From contig JAETSX010000031.1 of NCBI GenBank assembly GCA_021769425.1, positions 1-64,000 on the forward strand: a stretch of DNA of 64,000 nt. Reading direction: 5' to 3'. Numbering within the stretch: the first letter of the stretch is position 1; the number at the start of each line of letters is the position of its first letter. The position numbers and the translations under genes were made by a program. The notes beneath the pieces are model-generated. The model was not told where the DNA came from. It did no database searches and worked only from the letters and a program-made list of their open reading frames with translations. Below, piece by piece: positions 1 through 8,299 of this stretch. This DNA comes from Eubacterium sp. GTDB taxonomy: Bacteria; Bacillota; Clostridia; Lachnospirales; Lachnospiraceae.

Positions 1-113
1 ATTATAAGGGTTGTAGAGAAAACGATTTCCTTTTTGGTGGAATCGTGATTCCCACAAAAACGGATTAGTGATTTCCATACACCGGACAGGTGATGGATTT
101 CACCCCGGATTAT

Positions 114-506
114 TCATGAGAGAGGCGGTATGTCAGGATGGTAGCTGAAAGCATTTATGCCGAAATGCAGGTGGGGAGTTGTTCCCGGGCTGTAATCTAC
201 GCCCCATAAACTCTGATATTTTTCCCGGAATATGCCTGAAACCCATACCGCCATGGAAATTAGGTTGCAGCTGTCCCATTCTTTTTGGAAGGTGATGGTA
301 AAGTGCCATATTTTTCTTTTTTTGGTATTGGAATAGTTGGAATAAAATTCACTCAGCTGGAACCATTTCACTATGGAAAGCTCCGGCGTGCAGGAAAACC
401 CAAAACCTCCGATATATTTTTTCTGTGCAATATAACCCAGAACCCGGTTGTAAGCATCTTCGTTATTGTAATCCCCTTCGAAACTAATAATCTGGATATC
501 AGACAT
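114..506 (-). CDS. Short relaxase-like protein, possibly truncated
   Basis: 130 aa. The C-terminal half contains IWHFTITF and then PHLHFGINAFSYHPD. This resembles the HxH metal-binding motif and flanking strand of MOB-type relaxases, which nick at oriT to start conjugative DNA transfer. Typical relaxases are 300 aa or more, while this one stops about 10 residues after the HxH motif, so it may be a truncated or minimal form. The start overlaps the end of the MobC-like gene at 499-771, so the two are probably co-translated. Assignment rests on motif resemblance only; I see no downstream domain in the remaining 113 bases of the window. Confidence 0.5.
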   Translation of the reverse strand: MSDIQIISFEGDYNNEDAYNRVLGYIAQKKYIGGFGFSCTPELSIVKWFQLSEFYSNYSNTKKRKIWHFTITFQKEWDSCNLISMAVWVSGIFREKYQSLWGVDYSPGTTPHLHFGINAFSYHPDIPPLS

Positions 507-771
507 ATTTTTTCATCTCCTTTACAATGGTATCTTTTGTTTTGCCAGATAAATTGGGATTTTGCAGAAGGCTGTTAATAACGTAATTTTCTTTCATGGA
601 ACTTATGGCATTCTGTTCATGGGATTTGGAAAATATGATTTCGCAGTTGTTCATGCAATGTGTAGCCAGTCCGGAAAGTGTAAATCCATGTTTTTTTGCC
701 TGTTGCTCCCAGTTCTTTTTCTGTTCTGGGGTGACACGGACGTAAATTCGGTCTTTTTTGTTCATATTCAT
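499..771 (-). CDS. MobC-like / ribbon-helix-helix mobilization accessory protein
   Basis: 90 aa. The N-terminus RIYVRVTPEQKKNWEQQAKK followed by GFTLSGLATHCMNN has the layout of plasmid mobilization accessory proteins (MobC family): a basic strand that contacts DNA, then two helices. Such proteins help a relaxase bind oriT. It is immediately upstream of, and overlaps, the relaxase-like gene, which supports the assignment. A ribosome binding site (AAAGGAGC on the coding strand) precedes the ATG. Alternative: a generic ribbon-helix-helix repressor or antitoxin. Confidence 0.55.
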   Translation of the reverse strand: MNMNKKDRIYVRVTPEQKKNWEQQAKKHGFTLSGLATHCMNNCEIIFSKSHEQNAISSMKENYVINSLLQNPNLSGKTKDTIVKEMKKYV

Positions 772-860
772 TTGCTCCTTTATTGATTTTGTTACATTTA
801 TGTGGGGAATGATATATTTTTTAAATTCTGATAAATGATGGAAACATATGAATAAAGGAT

Positions 861-933
861 ATATTACTCCGAAGGTTGAATGTTGAAGGATTTAGACAAG
901 TGAAAACATCAATATTTAATCACCGGAGTAATA
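861..933. repeat. Inverted CGGAGTAATAT motif pair
   Basis: ATATTACTCCG at about 861 and CGGAGTAATAT at about 923 are exact reverse complements, spaced by about 50 bp. The sequence TATTTAA-C-CCGGAGTAATAT recurs at 28533-28552 after the kinase gene, a tighter palindrome occurs at 22514-22547, and another single copy is near 39926. It looks like a small dispersed motif of unknown role. Confidence 0.5.
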
Positions 934-1116
934 TAATCGGAGAAGAACAGAATACAGAACAGGAGATGGAAGATACAGATATAGCATATAGTATATAAGA
1001 TATATAAATATAGTACAATATATATAGAAAGTATATAATATAGAAAGACAAGAATGACAGTTACTGTACTTTATAACGGAGACAGCATTCCAGCAGGTAA
1101 CCGGCCTTTTGCGCGT

Positions 1117-1156
1117 ATCCCGGAGCCCCGTATTTTGGGCTTCCGGGATTTTTTTA
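1117..1156 (+). terminator. Rho-independent terminator
   Basis: ATCCCGGAGCCC pairs with GGGCTTCCGGGAT across an 8-nt loop and is followed by seven T. No plus-strand gene was found immediately upstream, so it may end an unannotated transcript or insulate the next operon. Confidence 0.75.
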
Positions 1157-1558
1157 GTTGAAATTTGTACGCACAAAAGATTTTCAGTGGTTACCAGCAG
1201 TAACAATTAAATGTTGTTACCAGATATAAAAAATAAAAAATGATTGTGGCGGTTGAAAGAAGGTGCCAAAAAACAGTATTTGAATTACATATTATAGCTG
1301 TGATACACAGCCAGGCGGCATGGAGACTCTTTTTCAGATGAAATGGAATATTGGAATTATGCTTAAATTCCATTTTCCAGACGACATAATGATTGTTCTG
1401 CGGGGGGGGCGGAGGTTTAGCTCTGCAGCAGGATATTCAGACTTTACAGAAATAAGGACAATAGGATAAAGGGAAAGGAAATCAACAGTAAAAACGGTAA
1501 TGGACATAAAGCAGCCTGGTTGGAGAAAAATCCAGGCAGTTTAACAGGAGGCAGGGTT

Positions 1559-1783
1559 ATGCAAAAAGAAAACCAAAAAGAAAAGAGACAATGGAATCAA
1601 CAGAAGTATGAAATACAGATTTGCCATGAAACAGAAAAACTACTTAGCCTTGTTCCGGAGCAGAACAGGGCAGAACTGAGACGGAAAATAGAAGAGTTGG
1701 CAGACAGGGCAGGAACAGCAGCTTTTATGGAGGGCTATCAGTATGCAGTTTCAATCCTACAGGACAGTATGCTGAGTGTGTAA
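1559..1783 (+). CDS. Small protein of unknown function (paralogue of 2410-2649)
   Basis: 74 aa. The ORF track starts at 1520, but ATG 1559 has an AGGAG ribosome binding site 8 nt upstream, so that start is chosen. The protein is charged and predicted helical; its C-terminus FMEGYQYAVSILQDSM parallels FTEGYIYAIATLEEG in the gene at 2410-2649, so the two belong to one small family. They flank the XRE regulator at 1874-2158. Small proteins of this build are frequent on Lachnospiraceae elements. I cannot assign a function; a partner or antirepressor for the regulator is only a guess from position. Confidence 0.65.
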   Translation: MQKENQKEKRQWNQQKYEIQICHETEKLLSLVPEQNRAELRRKIEELADRAGTAAFMEGYQYAVSILQDSMLSV

Positions 1784-1873
1784 TGATTTTTAATTCTTCA
1801 CGGGAGGGAAAGAATAGCATTTTTGGAAAATGGAAAGTGTAATATATAAGCCCCTCCATTTTCCAAAAACAGA

Positions 1874-2158
1874 CTACTCCGTCCTGTCAATAATATCACA
1901 GATAATCTGCTGTATATGCGCCAGCTGTGTATCAGTTAATCCGGTGACTTCAATGTAATGCCTGTCGTCCAGCTCCAGCAAATAATCCGTACTCACAGAA
2001 AAGAACCGTGAGATTTTAACCAGCATTTCAATAGAGGGGAGGATGTTATTGTTCTCCCAGTTGGAAACGGTTTGTTTGGAAACGTTCAGTTCATTTGCTA
2101 GTTGTACCTGGTTCAGATTGCGGGCTGTCCGCACTTTTTTAATTATTTCGCCAAACAT
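1874..2158 (-). CDS. XRE/Cro-CI family transcriptional regulator
   Basis: 94 aa. The N-terminal helix-turn-helix (residues about 5-60) has the standard pattern: VRTARNLNQVQLANELNVSK then TVSNWE and the LLELDD end of the domain. The short C-terminal helix probably serves dimerization. It is divergent from the gene at 2410 and the intergenic space holds a perfect 11-bp palindrome (2279-2305), a good operator candidate. Likely role: control of the small flanking gene or of element functions. High confidence for the fold, low for the target. Confidence 0.9.
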   Translation of the reverse strand: MFGEIIKKVRTARNLNQVQLANELNVSKQTVSNWENNNILPSIEMLVKISRFFSVSTDYLLELDDRHYIEVTGLTDTQLAHIQQIICDIIDRTE

Positions 2159-2278
2159 ATGAGAACCCTTTCTTTTTTATCAGCCTATCGAATTTGAAAT
2201 ATATTTACAAAATATTATAGTATTGATAAAATGGTCTTGTGCGAATCCATCTGGATAGGGAAAATTTTACAAAAAAGT

Positions 2279-2305
2279 TTACAATGACATAATCTGTCAT
2301 TGTAA
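2279..2305. promoter_or_regulatory. Perfect palindromic operator candidate
   Basis: TTACAATGACA-TAATC-TGTCATTGTAA: 11-bp arms that are exact reverse complements around a 5-bp centre. There is no trailing T-run, so it is not a terminator. It lies between the divergent XRE gene and the small gene at 2410, the classical position for an autoregulatory site. Confidence 0.65.
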
Positions 2306-2409
2306 GGGTGTATGATGAAGATAAATACGAGGGGAGAACTAGAAAATGCATCAGGAGGAAGAAATGCATAAAACTATGGTATGGAACAGAAAAAAGAGAG
2401 GAAAATGAT

Positions 2410-2649
2410 ATGAGAGAGAAAATACTGGAACAATTAAAAGAAGAAGAAAAGGAGCAGAGACAGGAGAAGTATGAAGAAAAGCTGGAGGATGCTGTGAAAG
2501 AAATATCTCAGCTTGTTTTCGGAGAGAGATGGAAAGAAATCGAAGGAAGAGTAGAGGATATAATGAATATGGTGCAGAAGATGGCTTTTACAGAAGGTTA
2601 CATTTATGCAATTGCAACACTGGAAGAAGGAATTGCACATATGGTATAA
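2410..2649 (+). CDS. Small charged coiled-coil protein of unknown function
   Basis: 79 aa from ATG 2410, which follows an AGAGAGG ribosome binding site; the track start at 2308 would run from inside the promoter region. The sequence is rich in E/K/R (EQLKEEEKEQRQEKYEEKLE), suggesting a helical coiled coil, then ends with MAFTEGYIYAIATLEEG. That C-terminal motif is shared with the 74-aa protein at 1559. Probably transcribed from the promoter carrying the 2279-2305 palindrome. Function unknown. Confidence 0.65.
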   Translation: MREKILEQLKEEEKEQRQEKYEEKLEDAVKEISQLVFGERWKEIEGRVEDIMNMVQKMAFTEGYIYAIATLEEGIAHMV

Positions 2650-2700
2650 TATCACCAGATATTATATCGCCCGAAGCGGAGCAAAGTGGCATCGGTGGCC

Positions 2701-2731
2701 ATACCATATCACGAAGTGATTATGGTATAAT
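2701..2731 (+). promoter_or_regulatory. Imperfect palindrome overlapping a -10 box, upstream of WYL gene
   Basis: ATACCATATCAC-GAA-GTGATTATGGTAT is a palindrome with one inserted base; its right arm runs into TATAAT at 2726-2731, 33 bp before the WYL start codon. No clear -35 was seen. Position and symmetry fit an operator for the WYL protein itself (autoregulation), as reported for WYL regulators of defence islands. This is inference. Confidence 0.5.
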
Positions 2732-2764
2732 ATATATCGGAAGAAAAGAGGTTTAAAGGTTATT

Positions 2765-3706
2765 ATGGATAGTGGAAAAACACAAAGAATTCTTTCCATT
2801 TACACCAAGTTGTTAAGAGGCTGTCTGATTAATAAGCCGGAGGAAGCGCAGAACTATGGTGTACATGAGAGAACAATCCAGAGGGATATTGATGATATCA
2901 GAGATTTCATGGGAGCTGAGATTGAGAATACTGGGATTATTAATTACGTGCCATATAATCGCACGGATAAGATATTCCATATGGAACAGGTTGCTCAGCC
3001 TAAGCTGACAAATGGAGAAATTCTTGCAATTTGTAAAATATTGCTTGACAGCAGGGCTTTCCCGAAAGGAGAAATATCAAACATCTTGGATAAGCTGATT
3101 TCCTGCTGCATTCCGGCACAGAATCAGAAGCTGGTAACAGAACTGATAAGAAACGAGGAATTCCATTATGTAGAGCCGAGGCATAAAACGGATTTTTTGG
3201 ATACCATGTGGGAAATTGGGCAGGCAATCAGACATTGCCAATACATAGAAATGGACTATTTCAGGATGAAAGATAAATCTGTAGTAAAGCGGAAGGTAAA
3301 ACCGGTTGCAATTATGTTTTCCGAATATTACTTTTATCTGACTGCATTTATTGATGATAAAGAGGTTTTGAAGGATTTTGATGTCCTGAATGACTCTTTT
3401 CCCACTATCTACCGGATAGACCGCATCAAGGGCTTGCGAGTTTTAAAGGAAAAATTCCATATCCCCTACAGCAGCCGGTTCGAAGAAGGAGAGTTCCGGA
3501 AAAGAATACAGTTTATGTATGGCGGAAGAATACAGAAGATAAAATTCAAATACTCTGGCAGCGATATTGATGCTGTTTTGGACAGGCTTCCCACAGCAAA
3601 AATTTTAAAAGAGGAGGATGGGGTTTATACGGTCAGCGCTGAGGTTTTTGGCAAAGGGATTGACATGTGGCTCAGAAGCCAGGGAGAGATGGTAGAACTT
3701 TTATGA
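2765..3706 (+). CDS. WYL-domain transcriptional regulator
   Basis: 313 aa. N-terminal winged helix (residues about 1-60) with an ERTIQRDIDDIRDFM recognition-helix pattern typical of YafY/DeoR-like proteins. A WYL domain follows (about 150-230: YIEMDYFRMKDKSVV, then VKPVAIMFSEYYFYLTAF and YRIDRIKGLRVL), then a C-terminal WCX-like region. WYL proteins sense ligands, often nucleic acids or nucleotides, and such regulators (BrxR, CapW) commonly repress defence operons. It is the first gene of the dynamin operon; the next gene starts 34 nt after its stop. Start ATG 2765 with AAAGG upstream. Probably controls the operon from the palindrome at 2701-2731. Confidence 0.9.
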   Translation: MDSGKTQRILSIYTKLLRGCLINKPEEAQNYGVHERTIQRDIDDIRDFMGAEIENTGIINYVPYNRTDKIFHMEQVAQPKLTNGEILAICKILLDSRAFPKGEISNILDKLISCCIPAQNQKLVTELIRNEEFHYVEPRHKTDFLDTMWEIGQAIRHCQYIEMDYFRMKDKSVVKRKVKPVAIMFSEYYFYLTAFIDDKEVLKDFDVLNDSFPTIYRIDRIKGLRVLKEKFHIPYSSRFEEGEFRKRIQFMYGGRIQKIKFKYSGSDIDAVLDRLPTAKILKEEDGVYTVSAEVFGKGIDMWLRSQGEMVELL

Positions 3707-3740
3707 CAAGCAGATAATAATGAAGAAACGGAGGAAAAAA

Positions 3741-5339
3741 GTGGAAAAAATAGTACAGGCTCTGGAAGAAATCCAGGGGATGAACAATGTGTATGGAATT
3801 TCAAATGATTTAGCCAGTAAGACATTGGATGAAATGAAATATGCGAAAGTATGCACGCCTGTCATCGGAAAGTTCAGTTCCGGTAAAAGTGCATTGGTAA
3901 ATACAATTTTAGGATACAACAGAAAACTGTTAAAGGAAAATATTACACCGGAAACTGCGGTGCCTGCGGAAATTGTTTATTCCGAAGCTGAGGAATCTAT
4001 CATTGTCTTGGGAAATGACGGACAAAGCAAGGAAGTATCCCTGGAAGAGTTCAGAGATTATGAGGCGGATGCTTCAAAAGTAAAGAGCGTGCGCCTCAAT
4101 TTGAGCAACAGTTTCCTGGAGGAAATTCCAGATGTGATGCTGGTAGATATGCCTGGTTTTGAGTCGGGGTATGAAGTTCACAATAAAGCGATTGATAATT
4201 ATCTTCCCCAAAGCCTGGCTTATATAATAGCATTTCCGGCAGACGATATGATTGTAAGAAGCAGCGTTGGGAATATATTGCGGGAATTGTGCCTGAATGA
4301 TATGCCGCTTTGCGTTGTAATTACGAAATATGACAAACGCAACGATGAATTTGAGATGACCTTCCAGAAAATGAAAGAAAGCCTGAAACGCTACGTGGGG
4401 GAACGTAGTATTCATTATTGCCGTACCAGCAGTTTTGACGGAGATGTTGAGGAGTTAGAGGAATTCCTGAAACAAATTCAGAAGGAATCACAGCAGATTC
4501 TGGCAGGGAAATTTACAGGCGCTGCCAAAACAATCATAGAAAATACAGAAAATTACCTGAAAACGCTTCTTGCAAACAGCCAGTTATCGGAATCGGAACT
4601 GGCAGAACAGGAAGAGAAGTTACAGAGACAATTACAGGGGATGGAAACAAAATTTTCCAGAGAACAGGGAGATTTTGAACTGGAAATTTCTTCCTGTGTA
4701 CAGGAAATTAAGGATGACGTGCAGCGCGCCATGGAAGCAGAAGAATCCACCCTGGTTACGATGGCCATGAATAACCAGAGCATAAACGAACGTTTGAACA
4801 ATGTTGTCCGCAGGGCAGTGACAGTAAGCGTCAAAAAAAGATTTCTTTCAAAAGTGGAAAAATATCTGAAAAGGGTTGCCAAATGCATGAACGAGGAATC
4901 TTTAGGGGATGTCCATATTTCTTTTCACTATGATACGGAAAAGCTGGGGAAAGGCATTACATCCTCCGTTGTGGCGGTGGCGGCAGGTATTTTGCTCGGG
5001 CTGCCGATTTTAGGGGTAGTGGCGGCAATTGCCATGAAGCTCTTTGGGAACAGGAAGCGGGAAGAGGCGAAGCAGGAAATCAGGAGGAAACTGCAAAGCG
5101 AAGTGTTTCCGGAAGTTCTGGCTGAAGTAGGAAGCGGGATAGAGGCGGCGATTACAGAACAGATGAAACTTGTCAATACGTCTATAGAAGAGGAGATTAA
5201 GACCCAGCGGGAAACTATAGAAAAAGCAATGTCAGATGTCCGGGAACAGATGGAACATGAGAATGCCAGAAAAGAAGGGCTTGCCACTGACATAGAAAGG
5301 GATTTAGAGAGGATAGGTGGACTCAAAGATGGCTTATGA
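3741..5339 (+). CDS. Dynamin-like GTPase 1, with C-terminal membrane hairpin
   Basis: 532 aa from GTG 3741, which has CGGAGG 6 nt upstream; the track ATG 3720 has no ribosome binding site. GTPase motifs: P-loop GKFSSGKS (residues 43-50), switch TPETAVP, G3 DMPG, G4 TKYD. A long helical region follows, with a hydrophobic hairpin (about 405-435, SSVVAVAAGILLGLPIL then VVAAIAMKLFG) that could insert into membrane, as in bacterial dynamin-like proteins that tubulate or fuse membranes. The end overlaps the next dynamin gene. Bacterial dynamins have been linked to membrane repair and to anti-phage defence (DynA, LeoBC/Eleos). Role here inferred. Confidence 0.88.
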   Translation: MEKIVQALEEIQGMNNVYGISNDLASKTLDEMKYAKVCTPVIGKFSSGKSALVNTILGYNRKLLKENITPETAVPAEIVYSEAEESIIVLGNDGQSKEVSLEEFRDYEADASKVKSVRLNLSNSFLEEIPDVMLVDMPGFESGYEVHNKAIDNYLPQSLAYIIAFPADDMIVRSSVGNILRELCLNDMPLCVVITKYDKRNDEFEMTFQKMKESLKRYVGERSIHYCRTSSFDGDVEELEEFLKQIQKESQQILAGKFTGAAKTIIENTENYLKTLLANSQLSESELAEQEEKLQRQLQGMETKFSREQGDFELEISSCVQEIKDDVQRAMEAEESTLVTMAMNNQSINERLNNVVRRAVTVSVKKRFLSKVEKYLKRVAKCMNEESLGDVHISFHYDTEKLGKGITSSVVAVAAGILLGLPILGVVAAIAMKLFGNRKREEAKQEIRRKLQSEVFPEVLAEVGSGIEAAITEQMKLVNTSIEEEIKTQRETIEKAMSDVREQMEHENARKEGLATDIERDLERIGGLKDGL

Positions 5340-6900
5340 TGAAGAAGTATATGAAAAACTGGCGGGCAATTTTCAGCTCTTATGTAATATTATCCGGCAG
5401 AAATCCGAGGGGGAGCAATTAAAGGTTGATTTATCCAGAATTGAGGAAATAATTCAGAAAAAAATACCAGACACATTGAAAGAAAATGCTCCGGAAGATT
5501 TTTATGAATTATACATAAACTTTAAATCGGAATACGAGAAATTCAGGGATTTTATTTTGTATGATAAGTTGATTGGCAAAAATATTGTTGCGCTGGGCGG
5601 CGGTTTTTCCAGCGGCAAGTCCAGTTTTTTAAACGCATTAATGGGAAAACGGGTGCTTCCTGCGGATATCGACCCTTCCACATCGGTTCCTACCTACATT
5701 GTGAGCGGGGAGAAGCACGAGGTGTTAGGAATCAATGTGTTTGATGCAAAAGTGCAGATGCAGCCGAAGGATATTCGGAAAATTGCCCATGGATTCGGGG
5801 AACTGGAGGATGAAGAGGAAGAAAAGGTGGCAGATGCAGTTACCCTTGGACATGTACTGGAGAACATCTTTTTTTCCACCCCATTACATAAATACGGCAG
5901 GATTGCATTTTTGGACACTCCGGGGTATTCCAAACCGGATTCCGAGAAATATTCGGCGAAAACGGATGAGCAGATTGCAAGAGGACAGTTAAATGCGAGC
6001 AATTACATTCTCTGGTTTGTACAGGCGGATGCTGGGACGATTACAGAGGAAGACATAAAGTTTATTAAGACTCTCCGGGAAGATACGCCGAAGCTGGTGA
6101 TTGTGAATAAGGCAGACAAGAAGAACCTGAAGGATTTGAAAGAAATCATTGCCAAAGTAAAAGCCAGCCTGGATATCAAAGGGGTGCGGTATGTGGATGT
6201 GTTTGCCTTTACCAGCAAGATAAATCAGGTGGAGGATGAAGAACTCTGTTCGTTTATAGAGGCGGATACGGAAAAGATTAAAAAGCAGATAGAGTCCTGG
6301 AACCGGCAGGTGTATGAATCAAATTTTGCAAGGAATTTTAAGATTCTGTTTGTCCGGTGCAGGGAATTCTATGAGGATGAAATTGACGAGGAAAGCCGGA
6401 AACTGGCAAGGCTCAATACTTCCATCACAAAGCTGTCGGTAGAGGATATTGACTCAGAAATCCTGGAGCCCCTGCAGTCTATGGTGCGTGATGCACAGAA
6501 AACGGTCAATGAATTAAAGGACATCAGAAAGAAGCTGAAAGAATTGCAGGATGAGTTTTTTACAGAAATTAAGTTTATTTCAGATGTGGTGGGGATTGCT
6601 ATGCCGGAGCCGTCAGAAATAGATTTGCTGCAGGATAAGGTGCAGAATCCTATGGAACTGATTGCGGAATATAAGAAAGAGAAAAACATCCAGACGGATC
6701 CTTCCATTGCGGATATGCTGCAGAGCGTATTTGAAGGAATTGAGCCAGTGATCAATAAGCGGCCGGGAGGCAGTGAATACCGGGATGAACTTCTGGATGT
6801 TATTCTTGCTGCCTGTAACGTGGAGAAAGAGGAGATCCATATTCATGATTGCGTAAAAAATACAGAAGAGTATGCAAAGATTTGCAAGTTGGAACAATGA
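5329..6900 (+). CDS. Dynamin-like GTPase 2
   Basis: 523 aa from ATG 5329 (AGGTGG upstream, overlapping the previous stop by 11 nt); GTG 5317 is an alternative. Motifs: P-loop GGGFSSGKSS (about residue 91), switch DPSTSVPTY, G3 LDTPGYSKPD, G4 VNKADKKN. It is divergent from dynamins 1 and 3, lacks an obvious transmembrane hairpin, and has a long helical stalk-like C-terminal half. Overlap with dynamin 1 implies translational coupling and probably a hetero-oligomer, as with paired bacterial dynamins. It ends in TEEYAKICKLEQ, and a decayed copy of this tail follows in the downstream gap. Confidence 0.88.
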   Translation: MAYDEEVYEKLAGNFQLLCNIIRQKSEGEQLKVDLSRIEEIIQKKIPDTLKENAPEDFYELYINFKSEYEKFRDFILYDKLIGKNIVALGGGFSSGKSSFLNALMGKRVLPADIDPSTSVPTYIVSGEKHEVLGINVFDAKVQMQPKDIRKIAHGFGELEDEEEEKVADAVTLGHVLENIFFSTPLHKYGRIAFLDTPGYSKPDSEKYSAKTDEQIARGQLNASNYILWFVQADAGTITEEDIKFIKTLREDTPKLVIVNKADKKNLKDLKEIIAKVKASLDIKGVRYVDVFAFTSKINQVEDEELCSFIEADTEKIKKQIESWNRQVYESNFARNFKILFVRCREFYEDEIDEESRKLARLNTSITKLSVEDIDSEILEPLQSMVRDAQKTVNELKDIRKKLKELQDEFFTEIKFISDVVGIAMPEPSEIDLLQDKVQNPMELIAEYKKEKNIQTDPSIADMLQSVFEGIEPVINKRPGGSEYRDELLDVILAACNVEKEEIHIHDCVKNTEEYAKICKLEQ

Positions 6901-6955
6901 ATCTGTTAAAATTGGCAATATCTGCGGGCGGACAGAAGAATACGCAGGAATTGTA
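6901..6955 (+). pseudogene. Remnant duplicate of the dynamin-2 C-terminal tail
   Basis: Right after the dynamin-2 stop, another frame reads NICGRTEEYAGIVKLQ and then stops. This matches the gene's own end, CVKNTEEYAKICKLEQ. It has no start codon or ribosome binding site. Most simply it is a leftover of a tandem duplication or of recombination between related operons. A frameshift near the gene end would append it, so a sequencing check is worthwhile. Confidence 0.5.
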
Positions 6956-6982
6956 AAATTACAGTAGGAGGATAAGAAAAAG

Positions 6983-8242
6983 ATGGGCAACATAGAGGAA
7001 AATATTTCAGAAATTCGGAAACATTTTATGGAATTGCAAAATGAGAAATACACGATCCGCAATGGCAGGCTGCAAGAAAAGGAGGAATATCTGAAATCCT
7101 TGTATGTTCAGATGCTGTCTACCGTTGTGCAGTATGAGAATGATGTCACAGAAATGCAGTTATTGTTTCTGAAACGGATTGTGAAAGGGCTGTGCTGTGA
7201 ACTGCAGACAGAGGATTATATGAGGAAGGCACTGGATATTTCTATGGTGGAAGTGAAGGAATTTGCAGATGCTTACCAGTCAGAGGAAGGCCGGTATTAT
7301 TTCGCGCTGAATGGTATGATTCTGTCGGCCCTCGGTGGGAGAGATGACAGTAATTATGAATATCTGGCGGAACTGATCCAGGTACTTGGGATTCACACTA
7401 CAGAACTGAGGTACCTTTCGAAAGTGGCGGAGTCTGTGCTGATGCAAAGTTCTGAAATTTTTGATGAAGCAAAAAAAATGATGACGGAGGAACTGGGCTT
7501 TTTAGATGTTACAGATTATATCAGGAATTTCTATGCAGGGGCTGTAGTTGACAGTAAGAGCGCAGTGGTTTATTCTGCGCCGGAGAAGCAGGTGGTTCAT
7601 AGCCTGGAGACAGGGGGTATGGAGTTTTATCAGCGGAAAGTGGTTTTTGCTAACATAGAAATCAATGTGGCTGGTGAATGGCAGTTTCATGGTTGCGAAG
7701 AAGTAAGGTTTGAGAACTGTACCATAAATGGGAAGGGAGGATATTTATACTTGCAGGGAGTGGGAAGTTTTCAAATGAAAGAGTGTAAAGTACGTGATTT
7801 TACCAATGCTTTTGCACATTTGGAATCCGTTGGAAAGGTATTGATTGTGTCCAGCGAATTCAATGAATGTGAACGAAAAGAAAAAGCAACTGGGATAGTA
7901 GGTGGAGGAGTGTTTTGCTATAAGGGGGAAGGGGAATCTGTAGTTTTTGATGGGAATTATGTACAGAATGTCTATATAGAAAATACTAATGGCTATGGAG
8001 CAGCTAGTGGAGCCTTTTTTGGTTTAAAAAACGATGAGAGTAATATGTGCTTAAAGAAGATTGAGGTAAAGAATAATATATTTGTAGGAGGAAATTGTAT
8101 AGCTAAGAATTATAATGCACATAGAGTCGAAAAGCAATTAATATATTATAAAAATGTACAAAAAGTGTCTGAAGAAAACAATACCGTAAAGGGTGGAATT
8201 ACAACCATTATTGATGCAAAAGGATTTAAAACATTATGGTAA
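6983..8242 (+). CDS. TerB-like plus beta-helix protein
   Basis: 419 aa, ATG after AGGAGG. The N-terminal part is helical; residues about 95-165 (EEGRYYFALNGMILSALGGR, then YEYLAELIQVLGI) resemble the TerB/TerB-like helical domain of tellurite-resistance and defence clusters. From about 215 to 410 the sequence turns into short beta repeats (VRFENCTING, FQMKECKVRDF, VLIVSSEFNECE, VVFDGNYVQNVYIENTNGYG), the pattern of a right-handed parallel beta-helix. This resembles polysaccharide-binding or lyase folds, but no catalytic set is visible. The last third is more AT-rich than the rest, suggesting a recombined tip. Possible sensor or scaffold in the dynamin operon; function unknown. Confidence 0.7.
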   Translation: MGNIEENISEIRKHFMELQNEKYTIRNGRLQEKEEYLKSLYVQMLSTVVQYENDVTEMQLLFLKRIVKGLCCELQTEDYMRKALDISMVEVKEFADAYQSEEGRYYFALNGMILSALGGRDDSNYEYLAELIQVLGIHTTELRYLSKVAESVLMQSSEIFDEAKKMMTEELGFLDVTDYIRNFYAGAVVDSKSAVVYSAPEKQVVHSLETGGMEFYQRKVVFANIEINVAGEWQFHGCEEVRFENCTINGKGGYLYLQGVGSFQMKECKVRDFTNAFAHLESVGKVLIVSSEFNECERKEKATGIVGGGVFCYKGEGESVVFDGNYVQNVYIENTNGYGAASGAFFGLKNDESNMCLKKIEVKNNIFVGGNCIAKNYNAHRVEKQLIYYKNVQKVSEENNTVKGGITTIIDAKGFKTLW

Positions 8243-8299
8243 TCAGTTTTGTAATACGGGGATTTTTATATTTAGAAAATGGGAGGAAGGAAGCAAACT

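Larger units (their letters stand above)
772..1558. other. Intergenic region with hairpins; candidate oriT location
   Basis: About 790 bp without a convincing gene. It holds an inverted pair of ATATTACTCCG / CGGAGTAATAT (861-933), a very AT-rich stretch (970-1045), a strong rho-independent hairpin (1117-1156) and a run of eight G near 1400. A 35-codon ORF at 1054 lacks a ribosome binding site and runs through the terminator stem, so it is not called. Because the mobC-relaxase pair starts at 771 and reads away from this region, oriT would be expected here, but no oriT family was recognised. Confidence 0.4.

Noticed and set aside
1054-1161. 35-codon ORF in the mobC upstream region
   Set aside because: No Shine-Dalgarno, and its end is the terminator stem and T-run.
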